From the NCBI GenBank assembly GCA_019828595.1, contig JAHQRK010000003.1, forward strand, positions 496,001-560,000: a stretch of 64,000 nucleotides of DNA. Direction: 5' to 3'. The position numbers were made by a program, and so were the translations under genes. The notes under the pieces were generated by a model that saw only the letters and a program-made list of their open reading frames with translations, made no database searches and had not been told where the DNA came from. Below, piece after piece: positions 51,598 to 61,204 of this stretch (its first letter is position 1; every line of letters begins with the position of its first letter). The stretch comes from Aphanomyces cochlioides. Its lineage: Eukaryota > Oomycota > Saprolegniomycetes > Saprolegniales > Verrucalvaceae.

Positions 51598-53311
51598 CTA
51601 GTAGACAAACTCGGAGCGGTGGAAGAGGATGGCGCCGGCCACAATGTCGAATGCTGCAGCAATTCCGAGCTGCAGGACAACATCCACGCCTTCACTCACA
51701 TGGAGCTGTTGTTTTGTCGGTGCGGCTGGCGAGACGCTCAGCGCGCTACTTGTGATGGGATCTTCAGCGCCAGCCACGCCACATAGGACATTGAACCGAT
51801 GCTTTCGGGTGACAATGCCAGAGGCAATCGTGATAGCCGTTGTCATCTTGCCCTGCGTGAGGAGTTCGCTCAAGAGATGGAACTCGAAGCCACGCTTCCA
51901 TGACTTGCGGAATTGACCAATGCATTCTCCAGAGGTATTGCTGGCCATGGATCGATAAATCTCAACGACGGGCTTCTGTGGGTAATGCTTCTGCAGCTTG
52001 AGCGTCATGAGCGGTGTCGTGGCATGTCCAGCCGCAACGACAACCCATTCGGCCTTGCACTTCTTCTTGATTTGGAAGAGGAGGCGAGAACCAAAGCCAA
52101 AGATGTTGCATTCTTGGAAATGGCGGGCGGCGGTGAAGTTGGTCTTGTCGAGAGTAAACATCTACGAGTGAACCTATAAGAATGGAGACAAAGAGCGATA
52201 GATGTACCGAGTCGGTGTAGAAGACAAGAAGCGATCGGGAAAGCATGAGATCGACGCAGAGAACTTTTTCGACGGATGGAGGTGAATCCGAATCCGATGA
52301 AGCATCTGACGCGGACTTGGATGAAACGGTCAGTTCTTCATTGGCAATGTGTCGCGCAAAGATCAACGCGCTTTCGGCGTACAAGGCGCAATGGCAGTCT
52401 TGCGAACCATCCAAGGACATGGGCTCTGTCGTGTCCGATTCGGCATCTTCGTCTTCGAGTGCGGGGGTTTCGCCCCCTTTGTCAGGATGGCATGACGTTG
52501 TCGCCCAAGATTCGCCATGGACAAGAACTTCGTAGATGGCGCGGAACGAGTCTATATGGGCGAGCTTGAGGAAAGAAGGGTGTGTCGCGAGGTCTGGGAT
52601 TTGGACGAGGGCATGAAGCGCTTCGGCAAGATCCTTGGTCAAGGCTTCAAGTGAAGCCACAGCTCGTCGCATCGAGCCAGCAAACGAATCTTCCAAGAGT
52701 TTTGTCTGATCGAGTTCACTCACAGGCTTGGCAAAGATTGGCAGAGCAACCATCTCGCGGACGAATTTGCGGTAATCGGAGTATTCAAGCTTGAACTCAT
52801 GCGTGACGCGATGACTCGACAGGACGAACGTCATCGGTGAGATGTAAGTATAGCTAAGACGGCGCGATTCCTTGACGGTGACGCGAATCACTTCTTCTTT
52901 CGACACCGTCGCATGGCGGTAACTCTCTACACCATGTCAAGTCAGCGACGTGCACGTGGCCGCTACGCTTTGTGTACCTGTGAGTCCATCTGTCGTCGCG
53001 TGAACTGAGCAGACGTAGGACGGCGTGATGAACCAGTCTTCGACTTCCATCGCCAAGACGCTAGATTGCTTCGGCGATATCTTGGAACGCTCCGCCGTCG
53101 ACGTCGGGACGGACTGCGACCTCGTCGCGGCTGGGACTTGCTTCACCCCCTGTCGCACGTCGCTGCCGTTAGTTGGCGTGAGCGCGATGAAGCTCGTCGT
53201 GCTTATGCGGACCATATCAGCCACATTATGCAGATGCTTGTTGGCTCGAGCGGGCCACAGAAAGGCCGGCGCTGACTTGGGTGTATGCTGCGCGGCTTCG
53301 ACTCTCTCCAT
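51598..53311 (-). CDS. PX-domain-like protein with a C-terminal tubby/LURP-like region
   Basis: Three exons (53311-52978, 52926-52208, 52161-51598; introns 51 and 46 nt) give 538 residues. After a disordered N-terminus, residues ~95-180 resemble a PX lipid-binding domain (VEDWFITPSYVCSVHA, then FKLEYSDYRKFVREMVALP). The middle is acidic and helical. The last 190 residues (FQECNIFGFGSRLLFQIKKK, KPVVEIYRSMAS, and a hydrophobic end GVDVVLQLGIAAAFDIVAG) resemble the tubby-C-terminal/LURP-one/scramblase fold, a weak assignment from pattern only. Peripheral membrane association is plausible. The start at 53311 is the first in-frame ATG. Confidence 0.6.
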
Positions 53312-53478
53312 CGAGTGAGGAAGCCTCAAAATGGGCTGTTCCGAAGAAAACAAAAAGACGGGGTGTGTCACATAGCGAGTATCAGCAAATCCGCCAATCA
53401 AATCCACTGAATCTACTAATTTTTGAATTTTAGCCAATCAAACTCCAATAAATACTCCGTGTTGAAACTCAAGCGATT
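53312..53478. promoter_or_regulatory. Divergent promoter with two CCAAT boxes
   Basis: GCCAATCAAATCC near 53393 and AGCCAATCAAACTCC near 53433 lie between the PX-like gene (-) and a small gene (+). The same box with the same flank (GCCAATCAAATCC) recurs near 55426. Confidence 0.5.
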
Positions 53479-53828
53479 ATGGTGGAAACAATTCCACCAG
53501 ACGACAACATGGATGTGTATGTGCTCGTTACATTCGCACCAAGCTCTCTATATCTCTCAAGCTTCAAAGCATGGACTATCTAGCACATCTTGCGTTGAAA
53601 TCGACCTCTATCCGGTCCATTTTGCACTCTCTCAGATCTGAGAGAGTGGGTCGATGGCGAAGTTCGAAGTTGGCGCAAAGGCAGCCCCGAGCTTCTCATT
53701 CAAGTTTTGCGAAAATGTTGAAGCGAAACAGACTTGAATTTCAGCAAGCGAAAATTTCCCAAAAAGACGACAAGCATGGGCGGCTCCAGGACGTCAAAGA
53801 ATCTTGCACACCCAACAAAACTGACTGA
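53479..53828 (+). CDS. Small hypothetical protein
   Basis: Two exons (53479-53514, 53562-53828; 47-nt intron) would give 100 residues starting MVETIPPDDNMD. The distal part is basic (KMLKRNRLEFQQAKISQKDD). A competing reading of the middle, SDLREWVDGEVRSWRKGSP, joined by a 41-nt intron to the same last exon, is also protein-like, so the true exon structure is unsettled. No family recognised. Confidence 0.35.
53625..53648. repeat. 24-bp perfect palindrome
   Basis: CACTCTCTCAGATCTGAGAGAGTG is its own complement, centred on an AGATCT site, inside the small gene at 53479-53828. It could be a dyad protein-binding site. Confidence 0.8.
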
Positions 53829-54413
53829 CTCTATACGACATCTCTCTCTTTTCTTTGTGATGTCAAAGCCTTGTGGCATGGGAATGTAGCAATGCTATGA
53901 AAACTGTGTGTAGGACACTCCAAAGTGGGTGAAAACGCGCAACTGCGTCTCCATAATCCAAATGTCGAACTGAACTCGATGGTAGCTTGAAAGTCTTCGA
54001 TTGACCACGGTGAAGCCGGGCGAAGTTGTGCGAAAAGATACATCGACCAGGTGTCAACCCCACGTGACAAGATTGACCGACAGGCGGCGGGCTGGCGGTA
54101 GGAGAGGAGGAAGGACGGGTGTGGATCGTGTGTACTTTTGTGTCGTTGTCCACGACTACGTACTTCAATGCATTGGACAGAGGGAGACGGAAGCGGTGAC
54201 GACAGGAGTCAGTCGAGAGTGGAGGAAGTATACTGTGTGCATGGACGGCTGCGGGTTTATCTCAGCGTCGGAGCCACATCCTTCCGGAGAAAAAGTAATC
54301 ATCACGTTCCTCTCTCCGTGACATGAACCCAAGCAGTCTCAACGCGTCCTTTGGCTAATCTGACCAACGGTCGAGCTTTTTATGATCAAGCTATTGGATG
54401 GGCATGGTGAATT
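53829..54413. other. Region of competing short frames
   Basis: A 79- and a 101-codon minus frame (53831-54070, 53863-54168) and a 106-codon plus frame (54001-54321, including FCVVVHDYVLQCIGQRE and DGCGFISASEPHPSGEK) overlap. The plus-strand segment may be an upstream exon of the gene ending at 55219, but the joining introns could not be resolved. Confidence 0.3.
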
Positions 54414-55219
54414 GGCGACCTTGACGGGAGGATCGTCGAGTGTGCCGATGAAAATAAAGACCGCGATGGCATCGAAGAAGACAGAAGGCGATGGAGGGAT
54501 TCATGGGGATGGAAACGTGAAGCACGGCTTGTGATATATCGACAAGGGCGAAGTTCTCAGACGCGAGACAAGAGCTGCGCTTGTTTCATTTTGACGAATT
54601 GACTGCACGCGCCTCCGTGGTTGGAATTCACGCTGTGGCCGACATTCAACAATGCGAAGATTCTTCTGTCTTTCATCTACAGGTATGACGTTGTCCGCAG
54701 ATTCAAACGCCATGGCGAGATAAGCTTGCGACGAGTAGCTTCGACACCTCGTTGGAGCTTTGCCTTAGTAAACAACCTCAACGACGAGGGCATATCAATC
54801 CAATTGTCTCTCCATGGTGTTGTCGCCCTCAATTTTCCCATCCATGAGCTGTGATCTGTATTTCGATCTTGTCAGCGCTGGACCTTTATCGACGCATCAA
54901 AGCTCGTTTCAAGAATAAGTGTGTTTTTCACGACGAGTTGGAAACCTGTACGTATAAATTATGCACGAGCAGTGCATATGTGGAGACTTCGCGGACGAAT
55001 TGCAGTCATCCGTGCAATTTGATCTCGTGAATGTTTTCCTCCGAGGGAGAGATCGCTCCGCGCTCGTGAACATTTTTCAAGCCCATGATGGTGCGGTTGA
55101 TACTCGTTTGCAGGCGGTGGCATCCCGACCGGCTGGAGCAAACAGTCGGATTGTATCATGCTCGTCAAACTCGAAGGTGCAGATATTTCATCCACGAGCT
55201 GGCTTCCCATTCAATATAG
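54414..55219 (+). CDS. Unknown multi-exon gene, 5' end unresolved
   Basis: Six exon pieces join in phase through introns of 44, 37, 59, 38 and 40 nt (54517-54560, 54683-54719, 54817-54875, 54948-54985, 55106-55145), giving 195 residues to a stop at 55219. The translation is consistently protein-like: RRWRDSWGWKHARQELRLFH, VVGIHAVADIQQCEDSSVFH, FALVNNLNDEGISIQLSLHA, LDLYRRIKARFKNKCVFHDE, FDLVNVFLRGRDRSALVNIF, ending CRYFIHELASHSI. The first part could be a PH-like barrel, but I do not recognise the family. There is no ATG upstream in the first piece, so at least one earlier exon is missing from the model. Confidence 0.5.
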
Positions 55220-55839
55220 CACGTGAAGAAACAAATGCGGCTGAAAGACAGATGATCTTTTTCACCTGGCGCAAAGTCGCGTCGCATCGCACGCAAGATG
55301 GATCTCGACCTTCGTCATGCATGTGTACTCGTTGATCTCCTAGGTGTCTTTACACTTTGACTCTCCATAGATCACCTTCACTCAGATCTTATCGTCGTTT
55401 GATTGGCTAAAACTAAATATTATAGCCAATCAAATCCATTGAATACTATTCTCAGAGATTTGATTGGCCGATAAAAAATACACCAAGATTCGATTTTCTT
55501 TTTTCGAAGCTTCTCGAAGTCAATGGAGCAACCACGCCGCTTCGACCGATCCGCGCGTCCTTCTTTGACGTTTCCAACTTGACAAGGAAGCTCAGGTTGA
55601 GAAAGCTATGGAGGTTGAGTCTAAACCCTAGTTTCGATAGGATATTCCATCGGACTGGATGCAATTGTGCAATGTCTTTTCTCTTTTTTTTCAGAATTTG
55701 CAACGCGAAAATAAAAAGCCAGCTGGGAGGCGGTTGGATTGTATCAACAAAGAACACGACTTTTGGTTTTGCTCGATCGGTTGCAGCTGAAAGTCGCCGC
55801 TGCGCCGAGACCGCTCCATTTCCCTTCGTTATCTCAACC
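55220..55839. other. Upstream region of the PAM2-protein gene
   Basis: CCAAT boxes lie near 55400 (TTTGATTGGCTA), 55426 (GCCAATCAAATCC) and 55461 (TTTGATTGGCC). A telomere-like box TAAACCCTAG sits at about 55621, and a strong polypyrimidine acceptor CTTTTTTTTCAG at ~55683-55694, suggesting a 5'-untranslated exon and an intron in the leader. No coding sequence is claimed. Confidence 0.4.
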
Positions 55840-56109
55840 ATGATGAAGAAAATGAACAACCAGTCCAACCCACGCAAGCGCGAACGTGGATTGTCCATGT
55901 CCGCGAAGCGTACTGAGTCTGAACGTACGATGGCGTCGTCGGGGAACGCGGTCAAGCAACAACGCGCACCGCTCACCTTGACCTCGTCCAAGCCGGCTGG
56001 AGGAGCTCGGTATCTTTTGGCCAAGGGACCTGATGGCACCCGTGGCTTTTACAGCCGCAGCAAGAAGCTGAACGCGAAAGCCCACGAGTTCGTGCCGTCT
56101 TTTCGTTAA
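55840..56109 (+). CDS. Small protein with a C-terminal PAM2 motif
   Basis: 89 residues from MMKKMNNQSNPRKRERG. It is basic and disordered except for a short conserved-looking core (PLTLTSSKPAGGARYLLAKG) and the C-terminus KLNAKAHEFVPSF. That end matches the PAM2 consensus (LNxxAxEFxP) by which translation and decay factors bind the MLLE domain of poly(A)-binding protein. Binding to PABP is therefore a strong inference; anything further is unknown. In-frame sequence extends upstream but lies beyond the acceptor-like tract and looks like leader. Confidence 0.7.
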   Translation: MMKKMNNQSNPRKRERGLSMSAKRTESERTMASSGNAVKQQRAPLTLTSSKPAGGARYLLAKGPDGTRGFYSRSKKLNAKAHEFVPSFR

Positions 56110-56265
56110 CTGCCAGTTGAATGCAACTGCTTGACGATCTTTTTCCCGCCTTTTTGCCAAGAATCCCAAGGAATGCACATGCGCCCAGAAATGAATTTCC
56201 AAGACACTTCTCTATATCGATATGAAACATCTAAGTCCATAATTCAACTCTTCATGTGCGAATTC

Positions 56266-57554
56266 TTATTCTGGTTTAGGTTGACCCGTTGAATGATGGA
56301 TCGTCGGAAGATCTTTAAGCGACACAGTGGCAGATCCTCGAGCTTTTGGCTTCTGCTGACTCTGGTGGGGGCTCCATCCGATGAAGTAGATGACCTGCAA
56401 TTCAGTAAACGATCTCCTCTCATTGAAATGCAGTCGAACCTGGAAAGTCACTGGAACAGAGTCATCTTCATTTCCGTACATGGCTTGGTAGATAGAGGCC
56501 GCCGAAAGCAAGACATCGCGGGAAACAAATCCTGTTGAGTCTTGTGGCGCGTGGTTTTCACCCATGCCTCGCAAATGCTCCATGACACTGAATGCATTCG
56601 GGTATTCCACCGTGATGAAATCGGTATCAACTAAGCAAGATGATCAACCAGGACAGCAAGGATAACGGCACCTGTTGGCAAAGTGAATCCAGCTCCTTGG
56701 ATAAGGTTTCCCATGTCCTGCAAGTTGATAAAGGGCGAAATATGGGGCACAATGCCGCCCCGTCGTTCTTGATCTGCCAAAATAAATGCGCTTCTGCAGA
56801 CAACGAGGTCAAACTCAGTGGAACAAACCAACGTACCGAAGTTCCATGAGACTGTCGCCGCCAAGAACAGCGCCAAGGAAGACACCATCAGGTTTTAGAA
56901 TCTCATGCACCTGATTTCATGCATCTTGAGATGAAACACGAGCTGGAGCAGACTCTACCTGTGAAAAGGTGCTTGGAAGATCGTTGACCCAATGCAAGCT
57001 CAGAGAAGACATGACGAGGTCGAAGTGGTGCTTGGGAAATGGAAGGAACTCTTCATCACCGCAGATTCGATGGGTAGGCACTATTGACTGCATGAGAACA
57101 ACATGACAAGACAGAGCTCACGATTGGAAACGAGCTTCTTGTCTTCGTCAGTTCCAGCGTCTCGGAGCAATAAGCGATCTAAAGCATCCATCAAGTCATG
57201 TCCTCAGTGTTTGGATTGTGTCTACCAGCAGCTTCGAATTGAACGAGGTGGTTGATGCCGCCGAGGCCGACATCTGGCGCAAGTTGCTTGAAGATATGAC
57301 CACTTCCAGCTCCCAGATCCAACGCCAGAGGAAAGTCTCGGTCAATGTCTTGGAGTCGATCAATCAAGCGATTGGCCACTTCTGCCCGGAGGTATTCATA
57401 CTCGGTGCTGTTCTCAAGCAGAGCCACGTTATTCTTTTGCTGACGCTTCATTGCTACAGTTCACATCAGACCTCATCTGTATTATAAATCTGGAACCTCG
57501 GTTGAACACTTGCATCGAGAAGCAGCGGCGTCCAAAGACGCGGGTGGCCATCAT
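56266..57554 (-). CDS. NDUFAF5: NDUFAF5-type methyltransferase-fold protein (complex I assembly)
   Basis: Eight exons; introns lie at 57454-57496, 57179-57225, 57088-57131, 56911-56958, 56794-56836, 56631-56671 and 56395-56439 (41-48 nt), giving 325 residues. [15 protein letters not shown] is a typical arginine-rich mitochondrial presequence, followed by the family block [12 protein letters not shown]. The SAM-binding core is [57 protein letters not shown] and [15 protein letters not shown] are all diagnostic of NDUFAF5. This mitochondrial factor hydroxylates an arginine of complex I subunit NDUFS7 during assembly. Every junction keeps frame, so the gene looks intact. Confidence 0.93.
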
Positions 57555-57602
57555 GCCTCACAACGCTCAAGCCTGTTGACAACTTTCTTTGGCTCTCATT
57601 AC

Positions 57603-57658
57603 AACCCCTGAACCCCCAAATCCATAAACCTTCAAATCTTAACCCATTCAACCCCAAC
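57603..57658. repeat. Degenerate telomere-like cluster
   Basis: AACCCCTGAACCCCC, CATAAACC, TTAACCC and CAACCCCAA occur within 56 bp, 49-105 bp upstream of the NDUFAF5 start (minus strand). The organisation matches the clusters at 48437-48493 and 61131-61173. Confidence 0.55.
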
Positions 57659-57719
57659 TTCTTGAACACTTTGTCAATGCAATGAAAGGAAACACTGCCA
57701 TTAAGTCTTATCGGTGAGC

Positions 57720-59051
57720 TCAATGATGGCCAGGGCCCTTCGAGACAACACGCCACGGCGCATTTTCGCTAAAGATTGGGATAAAGTTGTGGATGGCATC
57801 GCGCTGGTTTTGGATGATGCATTCGCATATCCAGACGAGGTTTCGCACTTCTTGTTCCTTCAACTTGACATACGCGTAGAAGCAAGCAAAATGCATTTGG
57901 GATTGAAATGCCAATTCGCACATCATGACGTCGCGTTCGTAAAACGCATCGTCAATCGACTTGTTGTCGACGCCTTCGCTTTGGTGGACTTCCCAAATCT
58001 TGCGGTAAATCGCATGCGGTTCCAATACCAAGCCGAGGGAAGCTTCGTCACCAACATCGGACAAGGCTTCAGTACCAGCAGGGTACAATTCACCAATGGA
58101 AGGATACAGCAGTTTGCGGTCCGAGACGCGCATGCTTGGCTCGTTCAATGGAGTGCCGAACGAGTTGAGCGTAATGTTGATCGCGATACGGTCGGCACGA
58201 GCACGCAAGATGACACCCATCATGATGGCAGTTTCGCCGCCCAATTCTTGGCAGAACGTGTAGAAGTCTTCCAACCATAGTTTCAACATGGAGTTCTTGA
58301 TGATTTCCATTTGAACTTCTTCCAAGATGTTGCGCACTTGCGAAGCTTCGCCCAATCTGTTCTCAGCAGCATTTTCACTCAAGAACTGTTGAAAGTACTT
58401 GCCTACATCGCCACAATGTGAGATATAACTTCGAAGTTGATGGACGTACCAATGGGGGTATCAATTAAGACGCATTCGTACAAGTCAGCGTAGCCCTTGG
58501 CGTTGGACTCGAATGTGCATATACTGCGCATGATCGAATCCTCAAACTTGCCGAGAGGGTGCAATTGAGCAATCAATTCGTTCACATCGCGGCCATTCAT
58601 CGTACCCTTGAGGAGGAGCATCAAGTTTTCAATCATGTATTCATATCTAAAAGGATTTCATTCAGGTGCGCCGCCAAGTCCTGGGGACGTACGTGATAAA
58701 ATCCAAGAATTCTCCAAGCGGTTCCATCGCTTGGGATCGCAAAAAGACGAATTCATCGACAAATTTCTTCGTCGTAGCAACTTGGATCACGGAAGGGGTG
58801 ATGGCACCACTGTTGTCTTGCAGAAATTGATCGTAGTCCGTTTCTTGCAAGTTGAGCTTGATATCTACACAAAACACGTCAAACCTCATGCTTGCCAGCC
58901 GCAAAAACGACGCACCTTCCAGAGTTTCACACTGCGTCAAGTGATGGTAATCTACATCGTCCAAGAATCCGCTACGGTAGCCGCGGACGAGACCCTCCAC
59001 AAAGCCATGCTGGATGTTGAACGTACTGAGATCGCCCGTTGACTGCACCAT
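57720..59051 (-). CDS. V-type H+-ATPase V0 subunit d
   Basis: Four exons (introns 58865-58915, 58647-58692, 58403-58449) give 395 residues. Family blocks occur in order: TFNIQHGFVEGLVRGYRSG, YHHLTQCETLED, PLGEFLDFITYEYMIENLML, HPLGKFEDS, LYECVLIDTPIG, LEDFYTFCQELGGETA, ITLNSFGTPL, YPSIGELYPAG, FACFYAYVKLKEQEVRNLVW and IHNFIPIF. Subunit d couples the V0 ring to the central stalk of the proton pump on vacuolar and endosomal membranes. Most orthologues stop at IPIF; here 16 more residues follow (SENAPWRVVSKGPGHH), which is unusual. The start ATG at 59051 gives an N-terminus of normal length. Confidence 0.95.
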
Positions 59052-59830
59052 ATTCCACAATGGGCGAAAAATGTGCCGAGGACACGCCAGATGATATTTT
59101 TATTTTATTATCTTACAATTTGTATTGTAAACTTGCAAATTAAAATAAATTTCTACCAAGACAGATTCCCATCAAAATAGAAAAGAAACCACTTTTTGGA
59201 CCTCAGTATGGATATACTCTATAAATTCATACTCTTAAGTACTCCCAAATATAATATATCACAGGTTACATGGATCCTGCGCCAACCTTACGCAGTCCTC
59301 AGCTGTGTAAGCACTGGGATCTTAAAGCTAGGCCGATAGGGTTAATTCAGCACTTGTTTATTCTTAGGTAATGCGCATGCAGATGCCACTTGATTCAATA
59401 CAAAGAAGGTCCAAGTGTGGCATCAACGATATATACATTTATAGAGGTATGTTGTGTCAGTGGTTCATCCCACCAGCTTCAATATTGAGAAGTTGATGCG
59501 GGCAGTATAGCCAGAAAAATCGCGATGGGTAATACACTGAGATGAAGGGAACGCACCTAAGTAGTGTACGAGCATGCACAGATTGTATAGCATGAAAGAT
59601 GAGTGACATTTGCTTTCAATTCTCTATAATTCAATATTTTTGTGGTATTGGATTAGAAAGTGTATGAGATTTCATACGTAAGACTGAATGTTTTAACTGT
59701 ATTATATTATAGACTGTGAAAAGTTATAGTTTAAGTTTCAGTACAAAAAGCCTATAAGTCAAAGAACCTTTATAAATGTATAGGATACGTTTTTCATTTG
59801 AAACAATTGTTCGATTTTTTCCGAGCGACG
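59052..59830. other. AT-rich intergenic region
   Basis: Nearly 780 bp without a coding signal. Bases 59090-59260 and 59560-59770 are strongly AT-rich. A higher-GC island at ~59270-59560 (ATCCTGCGCCAACCTTACGC onward) has no open frame and no tRNA or rRNA signature I could see; a small non-coding RNA cannot be excluded. Confidence 0.4.
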
Positions 59831-60968
59831 ATGGAGGTACGCAATGCATTCGTTCGTCGATGGAATGAACTCAATGCAAGCTAGATGGACCTGGAAGACA
59901 TGTGCCGAGGACAGCAGGAAGAAATATCCAAACTCAAGCTCCACATCACGCAGCTGGAAAGTCTCCTTCATGACAGCGACGCTGAGTCGACACCCAGCTG
60001 TGATGAAAACCGAACGAGCAATCCCTGCCGTGATCCTAACTTTCGAGACGCAAGCTATATTCAGAGGACGCATACTCTGGCTTCGCCAATGAATTGGAAG
60101 AACCGCATCAAGAGCGAGTTGGAAGTCCTTGAGAGAGCTGAAAAACTCGTGGCACGACAAAAAAGAGACCTACGACATCAAATACAGCAACTCAAGAAAG
60201 AGAAGGAGTCATGGCGACAAGAACAAATGACTGGACAAAGCTCAATCATTCTGAAAGAGATGAAAAGAATGCTGGATCATGTACGTGTTGCCAACTCGCT
60301 CAATATGAATCGATGAATTTGGTAGAGTACGCACACATTGAACCAAAATATTCATAGCTTGCGATCTGCCGAGAGTCGCCTCCAGAATCGCATGGCAAAA
60401 ATCCATCAAATGGAGCTCATGGGTATGCCCTTCATCGATCTTGCTTCTCTTGACCGGCTTTGTAGTTGACGCCTTGGAGAATTCATCTTCAAATGGCTCA
60501 ATGGACAATTCGTCCAGCAGCCTTCAAGACATCTCCTCGTTGTTTGACAGTGACGATGGACAAAGTCTAGCCTCGTCAAACGATGCATCGTCCTTACTGG
60601 ATGGGCTAAATCGACTGCACGACGAGCTTCAGACAGATGCGTACCGCCTACCACAGCAGTTGTACGTCTATGGAGATGAACCGAGCGCTTTCTTTCACAC
60701 AACAATGCACACACCGCCACCAATGTCATACGATACATCAGCACACCACCATCGAGATTTTCGGTATTCCATGCTACATTCTCTGTAATTTATCTCTTCA
60801 TCAAGGCCACGAGAGTCACAAATACTTCGCGACGGCCAATGTGCTTCAATATACGAAAAGCAAATCTCCAAGTGGGTCTATGGCCGGCGGCGGGTCCAGC
60901 AAGCAGCGAAGCAACATGCCAAGTACAAGAAGGGTTCCCTGCTGCATCCTTATATCCTCAACTTCTAG
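59831..60968 (+). CDS. Coiled-coil protein
   Basis: Five exons (59831-59836, 59885-60280, 60326-60422, 60466-60763, 60806-60968) give 319 residues; introns are 42-48 nt. The N-terminal half holds coiled coils (EEISKLKLHITQLESLLHDS, LERAEKLVARQKRDLRHQIQ, HQMELMVDALENSS). A serine/aspartate-rich linker follows, and the C-terminus is basic and helical (ISKWVYGRRRVQQAAKQHAK), ending LLHPYILNF. The first exon encodes only Met-Glu; its donor GTACGC and the phase fit make it preferable to starting at 59885. No catalytic domain. A structural or adaptor role is a guess. Confidence 0.65.
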
Positions 60969-61130
60969 ATGGCTCACGTCGTTGTGTGACGAATTAGACG
61001 CATATTCCAAAACGTATGCCGAGTCGGCATCGGTCAATCCTACTGCAGTCTTTATGGACGATCAAGAGTAAAAACTATTCAACGCATTTGATTTCCATCT
61101 TCGTGTCGCTTTTTTGGACCAAATGGAACT

Positions 61131-61188
61131 TTTGGGGTTTAGGGGTTTGGTTCTTGAAGGGTTTAGGGGTTTTAAGTTATCCGGATAA
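61131..61188 (+). promoter_or_regulatory. Telomere-like boxes plus TTATCCGGATAA upstream of the multi-PH gene
   Basis: GGGGTTTAGGGGTTT and GGGTTTAGGGGTTTT lie at ~61134-61172, and the palindrome TTATCCGGATAA follows at 61177-61188, 17 bp before the ATG at 61205. It is the one place in the window where both recurrent motif types occur side by side. Confidence 0.55.
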
Positions 61189-61204
61189 AGAACGCAATAT
61201 CCGT

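Noticed and set aside
55452..56039. 195-residue minus-strand frame
   Set aside because: Antisense to the PAM2 protein and its leader; it crosses CCAAT boxes and a polypyrimidine tract and has no family features.
56266..57554. Frame break suspected in NDUFAF5 around 57088-57131
   Set aside because: Using the donor GTTTCC at 57131 gives a normal 44-nt intron and restores frame, so no lesion remains.
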